Positions 5,932 to 10,657 of a stretch of DNA of 10,657 bases are shown here, one piece after another (position 1 is the stretch's first letter; each line of letters opens with the position of its first letter). Origin of the DNA: Verrucomicrobiales bacterium (GTDB lineage: Bacteria > Verrucomicrobiota > Verrucomicrobiia > Verrucomicrobiales > DEV007). The notes under the pieces are model-generated. The model ran no database searches. It saw nothing but the letters and a program-made list of their open reading frames with translations, and was not told the origin of the DNA. The position numbers were made by a program, and so were the translations under genes. The DNA lies in NCBI GenBank assembly GCA_017991025.1, contig JAGNMT010000075.1:1-10657 (forward strand), read 5' to 3'.

Positions 5932-7242
5932 ATGCGCCGCCTCACTCTCCTCATTCCCGCCATCCTTCTCGGTCTCCTGATCGCCCACGCCCAGAGTGAC
6001 AAGCCGGCCCCTGTCTCGGTCGCGCCTCACGTCCCCGTCAAGTGGAAGGCGGGCATCGCCTCGGTCGTCGTGACCCCGGAGAAATTCATCTGGATGGCGG
6101 GTTACGCTGGACGTGACAAACCCGCCGAAGGCAAGTGGCAGGATCTCTACGCGAAAGCCCTCGTTCTCGAAGATGAGGCCGGAACACGTCAGGTCATCGT
6201 GACGATGGATCTCATCGGGGTGCCCCGGGAGCTCCGCCGCCGCGTTGCCGAACGCATTGAAAAGGACCACGGCATTGCCTCCGCCTCATTGCTCATGAAC
6301 GCCTCGCACACGCACAGCGGACCCGAACTGCGCCGCAGTTCGCTGCCCCCTACGGATGAAGAATTGAAAAACCCGAAGGTCCGCGACGCCTGGGAATACA
6401 CCAATGGACTCGAGGAAAAAATCGTCGGTGTCATCAATGCGGCCGTAAAAGATCTCAAGCCCGCCCGCCTCACCTGGAACAAAGCCCGCTGCGGATTCTC
6501 GATGAACCGCCGTCGTGACTACACCCTGCCTGCCGGTCATCCGTATGCCGACAAGGCACCGAATCCCTCCGGTCCGGTCGATCAGGAGGTTCCCGCTCTG
6601 CGCATTGAGAGCCCCGAAGGCGAAGCCCGGGGGGTTGTTTTTGGTTACGCGTGTCACAACACCTGCCTCGGTGCTTATAACTGGTGCGGCGACTACGCCG
6701 GATTCGCACAGGAGTATCTGGAGCAGCATCGTCCCGGCTTCACCGCGCTTTTTGTCACCGGCTGTGGAGCCGACCAGAACCCCTACCCGCGGCGCTCCGG
6801 AGTCGTCCCCGGAGTGACCGATCTGGAGCTCGCGCAGCAGCACGGACGCTCTCTCGCGAACGCCGTTGAAATGGCCTTTTCCACGAACACGATTCCGATC
6901 GAAGGCAAGTTGCGAAATGCCTATGAAGAGGTCACTCTCGGTTATGAGGATGCAAAACGGACCCCGCATCAGTATCCGGTTCAGGTCATCAAGCTCGGCG
7001 ACACCCTCACCCTCGTGACCCTCGGCAGCGAGGTCGTCGTCGATTATTCCCTGCGCCTTAAGAAAGAACTTGCCGGACCGGCCGGCATCTGGGTCACTGG
7101 TTACAGCAACGACTATTCGGGCTACATCCCGAGCTCGCGCATTCAGGAGGAGGGCGGCTACGAAGCGGCAACCGGCTGGGCGCGGGGCATTGAAGAGATC
7201 ATCGTAAAAAAGGTTCACGACTTGTATGACAAGCTTCCCTGA
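5932..7242 (+). CDS. Secreted neutral/alkaline ceramidase-like metalloenzyme
   Basis: A 436-aa protein with a clear Sec signal (MRRLTLLIPAILLGLLIAHA, cut near residue 20). The frame is open further upstream, inside the preceding gene, but the start at 5932 gives the signal peptide. The mature part matches the N-terminal catalytic domain of neutral ceramidases: a beta-rich opening (VVVTPEKFIWMAGYAGR, 45-61), zinc-type SHTHSGP (125-131, His126/His128), YACHNTCLG (239-247, His242), LGSEVVVDY (364-372, Glu367) and YSNDYSGYIPS (391-401). In characterised ceramidases the nucleophile is the Ser of GDVSPN. Here the matching region reads GCGADQNPYPR (277-287) with no Ser. The protein is also much shorter than classic bacterial ceramidases and lacks their C-terminal domain. 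It is therefore a family member that may cleave another amide or ester, and true ceramidase activity is doubtful. The 77-base gap before it has no terminator, and the M60 gene follows 45 bases later. Confidence 0.85.
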   Translation: MRRLTLLIPAILLGLLIAHAQSDKPAPVSVAPHVPVKWKAGIASVVVTPEKFIWMAGYAGRDKPAEGKWQDLYAKALVLEDEAGTRQVIVTMDLIGVPRELRRRVAERIEKDHGIASASLLMNASHTHSGPELRRSSLPPTDEELKNPKVRDAWEYTNGLEEKIVGVINAAVKDLKPARLTWNKARCGFSMNRRRDYTLPAGHPYADKAPNPSGPVDQEVPALRIESPEGEARGVVFGYACHNTCLGAYNWCGDYAGFAQEYLEQHRPGFTALFVTGCGADQNPYPRRSGVVPGVTDLELAQQHGRSLANAVEMAFSTNTIPIEGKLRNAYEEVTLGYEDAKRTPHQYPVQVIKLGDTLTLVTLGSEVVVDYSLRLKKELAGPAGIWVTGYSNDYSGYIPSSRIQEEGGYEAATGWARGIEEIIVKKVHDLYDKLP

Positions 7243-7255
7243 AGTTTCGTCTCGC

Positions 7256-7274
7256 CTCCGGAGCGCTCCGCGGA
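7256..7274. repeat. Overlapping palindromes between ceramidase-like and M60 genes
   Basis: In the 45-base gap, three perfect palindromes overlap: CTCCGGAG (7256-7263), CGGAGCGCTCCG (7259-7270) and TCCGCGGA (7267-7274). As RNA they would give only a short stem and there is no T-run, so this is not an intrinsic terminator. It could be a protein-binding site, a weak RNA-processing or pause element, or chance in GC-rich DNA. Confidence 0.2.
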
Positions 7275-7287
7275 TATTTCTTCCAGC

Positions 7288-9540
7288 ATGACCTGGAAAC
7301 TCCCCGCATTCTCCCTTGCCATCTTTGCCTTTGTTCTGCCATTCCAGCCGCTCGTTGCCAACGATACCGCCCTCGCGCTGCTCACCCGCGATGGAGGAAC
7401 GATTGAGTTCGGTGATCTCGCTCCCGGTCTGATCGAGCTAACGGCCGAGACCACATTCCCGGTATTGAAAGATACGAAGGGCGGTTCTGTCGCTGCTGCG
7501 GGCGAGGCGCTCGATGGCAAGGGTGGCCGCGTCATTGCCTTCAGCCACGACGGATTTCTCAAAAGTCCTGCGATGATAGGCCAGGGCGCGAATCTCAACC
7601 TCATCGCCAATTCGGTCCGCTGGTGCGGGCGCTCTTCCACTCCGAAGGTCACCCTGCACCCCGCCCTGAAGGGGCTTGCTGAAACACTGAAGGAGAAGGG
7701 CATCGACGTCGAGATAGCGGCTCCGGAAGACCTCGATTCCCGCAATGCCCCCGCCGTGTATTGCGTCGTCGCGCAACGGGGATTTGAAGAAGCCGACATC
7801 ACCACATTGCTCGCACTTGCGGAGAAGGGCATGGGCATCGTGGTCGCGGCCACTCCGTGGGCGTTTGCCGACAGCTATCCGAACTTTGCGGATTTTCCCG
7901 CGAACCGACTTGCCGCCCCGGCCGGAATCCGCTTCAGAGCGAGCGGCAATGCGGATCGCTCGAAAGCCCTCGGCGTCTCCTTTGCGAGCACTCAGACCGT
8001 CTTTGACGCTCTCGCCGAACTCTCGCTGGATCCCGGAAAACTTGATGCCGCAAAACGTGACACGCTCCTGGTCAGCCTCCGGGAAGGAGTCTCGCTCCGG
8101 GGAGAAGCCCTCGGAAAATTTCTGACCGGACTGAAGGCGCTGAGCGAAAAGGTCGGCCCCATCGTCCCGACCCGTGAAACGCCGCTCGTTCCCGGAGCCG
8201 ATCCCCTCATCGACACGATTGTTTCCCTCGAAGACGAACTCAATCAAGTCCTCCCCGCCGGCCGCATGTATGCCCTGCCTGCCGCGAACGACTATCCTGG
8301 TGCCGTGCCCGGCGAGGCGCCCCGCGTTGAAAGGAAGATCTCTCTCGACGGAACCTGGCGCGGATGGTTGAGCGGACGCGGTGCCGGAGGCTGGGCGGCA
8401 AAAGAAATGCGCCCCACCGGCCTCTATGCCGCGCCCGGCGAAGTCATTACCGTGACCGCACCTCCGGCGATCGGCGGGCAGGGATTCGAGGTGGTCATCG
8501 GTGCCTACAATGGAAACCTTTCGAATCGTGACAAGTGGGAGCGTTACCCGCGCCTTCAGCGCAGCGTCGAAATCGAGGAACCGGTCACGACGATCTCGAA
8601 CGCTCTTGGGGGACTTGTCACGATACGGGTGCCTCGCGACTCCAAACTGGGCGCTCTCGATTTCACCATCGCCGGAGCCGTTGAGGCACCACTCTATGTC
8701 GCGGGTAAGACCGACCTTCGCGAGTGGCGCGACCAGATCCGCAAAGCGCCCGCACCCTGGGCCGAACTCGCGAGTGACCGTATCATCATTGCGATTCCCA
8801 GTTCCTTCATCCGCGATCTCGCTGATCCTGACAAAGTCATGGCCGTCTGGGATGAAATCATCGAGAAAGCGGCCGAACTCAGCGGCGGGGTCGACCGCAG
8901 TCAATACCGCGCCGAGCGTATCGTGTTTGAACGCCAGACCTCAGCCGGCTACATGCACAGCGGTTACCCTGTTGCCGCACCTCAGGACAAATCCGCCAAC
9001 CAGGCCGTCGATGCCAGGGCTCTGAGAACCGAAGGCAACTGGGGATTTTTTCACGAATACGGTCATAACCATCAGCATGATCTCTGGAGTTTGCCCGGCA
9101 CCGGCGAGACCACCTGCAATCTCTGGTCCGTCTATCTTTTCGAGGAATACATCGGCAAAAAGCGTCAGGAAGGCCATGATGCGGTCCGCCCCCTCGACCG
9201 CAAACAACGCATGAACGCCTACTTTGAAGGCGGACGGAACTTCGATAGCGACTGGAGCATGTGGGTCGCTCTTGAGAGTTATCTTCAGGTCCAGGAAGCC
9301 TTCGGCTGGGAGCCCTACAAAAAGGTCTTTGCCGAATACAATGCGCTCCCCGAAGCCGAATGGCCGAAAACCCAGCAGGAGAAAAACGACCAATGGGTCA
9401 TCCGCTTATCAAAAGCCTGCGGGAAAAACCTCGCCCCGTTCTGGGCGAAGTGGAATCTACCACTCTCCCCGGAGGTGTTTGATGAACTGAAAGCGTTGCC
9501 GGAGTGGATGGACAGCCCGGTGGCCAAGCTAGGAAAGTGA
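7288..9540 (+). CDS. Secreted M60-family (enhancin/mucinase-type) metallopeptidase
   Basis: A 750-aa protein with an N-terminal Sec signal (about 1-25, cleavage near VA-N). Residues 75-220 look like a class-I glutamine-amidotransferase-like Rossmann region (GGRVIAFSHDGFL, 79-91, and MGIVVAATPWAF, 182-193), without an obvious catalytic Cys-His pair. A middle beta-rich part (about 345-465) resembles the M60 N-terminal domain. The catalytic domain (about 470-725) holds ERIVFERQTSAGYMHSGYP (543-561), the zinc motif HEYGH (589-593, catalytic Glu590) and the third ligand Glu607 in GETTCNLWS (606-614). This fits the family rule HExxH-x(8-28)-E. Known M60 enzymes cut mucin-type O-glycoproteins, and all key residues are present, so it should be active outside the cytoplasm. 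It is last of three co-oriented exported enzymes. It is convergent with the propeller gene at 9566 with only 25 bases between, and no terminator hairpin is visible there. Confidence 0.88.
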   Translation: MTWKLPAFSLAIFAFVLPFQPLVANDTALALLTRDGGTIEFGDLAPGLIELTAETTFPVLKDTKGGSVAAAGEALDGKGGRVIAFSHDGFLKSPAMIGQGANLNLIANSVRWCGRSSTPKVTLHPALKGLAETLKEKGIDVEIAAPEDLDSRNAPAVYCVVAQRGFEEADITTLLALAEKGMGIVVAATPWAFADSYPNFADFPANRLAAPAGIRFRASGNADRSKALGVSFASTQTVFDALAELSLDPGKLDAAKRDTLLVSLREGVSLRGEALGKFLTGLKALSEKVGPIVPTRETPLVPGADPLIDTIVSLEDELNQVLPAGRMYALPAANDYPGAVPGEAPRVERKISLDGTWRGWLSGRGAGGWAAKEMRPTGLYAAPGEVITVTAPPAIGGQGFEVVIGAYNGNLSNRDKWERYPRLQRSVEIEEPVTTISNALGGLVTIRVPRDSKLGALDFTIAGAVEAPLYVAGKTDLREWRDQIRKAPAPWAELASDRIIIAIPSSFIRDLADPDKVMAVWDEIIEKAAELSGGVDRSQYRAERIVFERQTSAGYMHSGYPVAAPQDKSANQAVDARALRTEGNWGFFHEYGHNHQHDLWSLPGTGETTCNLWSVYLFEEYIGKKRQEGHDAVRPLDRKQRMNAYFEGGRNFDSDWSMWVALESYLQVQEAFGWEPYKKVFAEYNALPEAEWPKTQQEKNDQWVIRLSKACGKNLAPFWAKWNLPLSPEVFDELKALPEWMDSPVAKLGK

Positions 9541-9565
9541 AGCACCCACCCGTAGAGAGTTGAGC

Positions 9566-10657
9566 TTATTCTTTCAGCCGGTGAATCGTCGCGTGAACCC
9601 GTCTCGTAAATGCCTTGCCGTCGGCACCCTGTAACGAACCCTGCCACTCAAGCCCGCGCGTTGGAGCAAGATCGGGAAGATGAAGGGTGAGGGTGCGGGC
9701 GTCTTCGGCGAGGGCGGCCTGCGTGATTTTCAGAGGGCGTTCGTTAAGATGGGGTGAACCGTATTTTTCGCTGCGAAGCAGATCCCACACTTTGATCGTG
9801 TGCCGGGTGATGTCCTCAGCCGTTTTTCGATCAAGGGCGTCACTGAAGGTGATCGTGATCGTCCCGGGGGCAGTGCGCCAGGCGACGGGGAGACTTAAGG
9901 GGCTTGCCGTGCGGCGCACCCGGTAGAGGCCCCCGTCCTGAATCTTATTAGAGGCCCACACCGCGAGGCCGCAGGTATAGAGATCGCCCGTCTCGGGATG
10001 GAAACGTCCACGCATCACCCCGGTGGGGAAATCTTGAATCGGCAGGGCCACAGCAGCACCTTGCGCGGGGTCGCTGTCGTCCTGAAGAATGACAAACATC
10101 CGGCCCATGCCGTAGCTGAGATCGATGAGCCGGTCCTGCAGGGGAGCCCATGAGGCCGGGGTCACCCGCACGAGTTCGCCCGGCGAGCGATCCATCTCAT
10201 TGGTGAGCCAGACGAGTGGTTGTGCCATGGCGGTGTCGCTCTTGTCTTCGGGCGCGCCATAGGACCAGCAATTGCCGTTAAAACTGCCGGAGCGGACCAG
10301 ATTGATACGATTTTTCGGGGTCCAGTGCCCTTCCTGATCGGTCACGTAGAAGGTGCCGTCTCCGTTCACGCAGACGCCGTTCGCCGCCCGGAAACCGCTG
10401 GCAACGATCGTCGTTTGTGTTCCATCGCGGCTCACGCGCAGCAGTGTGCCGTGCTGAGGCACGAGCGGGGGCTTCGCGTGGCGCGCGGACTTCGCGTAGA
10501 AGAAATCGCCGGCAGCATCCGTCTGCAAGCCCATCGCAAATTCATGAAAGTGCTCCGTGACCTGATGATCGCTGTTGAAACACTCATAAAAATCGGTTTC
10601 GCCATCCCCGTTGCGATCGATGAGCCGGACGAGCTGATCGCGGCAGGTGACGTAGAT
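9566..10657 (-). CDS. C-terminal part of PVC-type beta-propeller (DUF6797/GSDH-like) protein, start outside window
   Basis: The frame is open from the window edge to TAA at 9568-9566, giving the last 363 residues of a larger protein. The visible part begins in propeller repeats (LIDRNGDGETDFY, 12-24; FYVTDQEGHWTPKNRINLV, 103-121; GRFHPETGDLY, 217-227). These resemble the glucose/sorbosone-dehydrogenase-like propellers that are abundant in Planctomycetes and Verrucomicrobia. The tail (about 260-363), with YGSPHLNERPLKI (299-311) and a beta-sandwich-like ending, resembles the C-terminus of PVC proteins annotated DUF6797. No CxxCH haem motif occurs in this part, so it is not one of the fusions ending in cytochrome c. 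A Met at 10534-10532 is internal, since the homologous sequence continues upstream. The role is unknown; an exported dehydrogenase-like or sugar-binding protein is plausible. It lies tail to tail with the M60 gene. Confidence 0.8.
   Translation of the reverse strand: MYVTCRDQLVRLIDRNGDGETDFYECFNSDHQVTEHFHEFAMGLQTDAAGDFFYAKSARHAKPPLVPQHGTLLRVSRDGTQTTIVASGFRAANGVCVNGDGTFYVTDQEGHWTPKNRINLVRSGSFNGNCWSYGAPEDKSDTAMAQPLVWLTNEMDRSPGELVRVTPASWAPLQDRLIDLSYGMGRMFVILQDDSDPAQGAAVALPIQDFPTGVMRGRFHPETGDLYTCGLAVWASNKIQDGGLYRVRRTASPLSLPVAWRTAPGTITITFSDALDRKTAEDITRHTIKVWDLLRSEKYGSPHLNERPLKITQAALAEDARTLTLHLPDLAPTRGLEWQGSLQGADGKAFTRRVHATIHRLKE

Noticed and set aside
7438..8904. Long 488-codon open frame antisense to the M60 gene
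   Set aside because: It is a shadow of high-GC coding on the other strand. It has no domain motifs and biased composition, whereas the + strand frame has a signal peptide and HEYGH.

Overview
The window is GC-rich bacterial DNA that is densely coded and lacks strong Shine-Dalgarno sequences. The best guess is a member of the PVC group, most likely Verrucomicrobiota. The evidence is the gene mix: exported hydrolases with Tat or Sec signals, a PVC-style neutral-ceramidase-like protein, an M60 (enhancin/mucinase) peptidase, and a large beta-propeller protein of the DUF6797/glucose-dehydrogenase-like kind. This assignment comes from family recognition, not from a marker gene. No rRNA, tRNA, CRISPR array, insertion sequence or phage gene was seen.

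Left part (1-2530, + strand): a complete 12-helix MFS metabolite/H+ symporter is followed after 68 bases by a ROK-family regulator. The regulator keeps its helix-turn-helix but has lost kinase and zinc residues. The gap between the two holds a cluster of overlapping CCGGA/TCCGG inverted repeats. A transporter with its local regulator is the simplest reading.

Middle (2541-3772): a DMT/EamA-type exporter lies on the - strand, convergent with the ROK gene (10-base gap). Its 5' leader is the most unusual structure in the window. A perfect 10-bp hairpin followed by six U sits 11 bases before the exporter start codon. Upstream on the same transcript are a CUUGAGG segment that can pair with the 5' arm of the terminator and, further up, a CCUCAAG segment that can pair with that one. 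This is the 1:2 / 2:3 / 3:4 arrangement of an attenuator or a riboswitch. A short open frame (26 codons, 10 of them Val/Ile/Leu) overlaps segment 1 and ends just before segment 2.

Right part (3773-9540, + strand): three exported enzymes lie in a row with gaps of 77 and 45 bases. They are a Tat-exported two-domain alpha/beta hydrolase (acetyl-xylan-esterase-like), a short Sec-exported neutral-ceramidase-like metalloenzyme, and a Sec-exported M60 metallopeptidase with an N-terminal amidotransferase-like region. Together they look like a unit for breaking down extracellular glycoconjugates such as mucin-type glycoproteins, acylated glycans or lipid-linked material. The substrate is inferred. The window ends in the C-terminal part of a - strand beta-propeller protein whose start lies outside.
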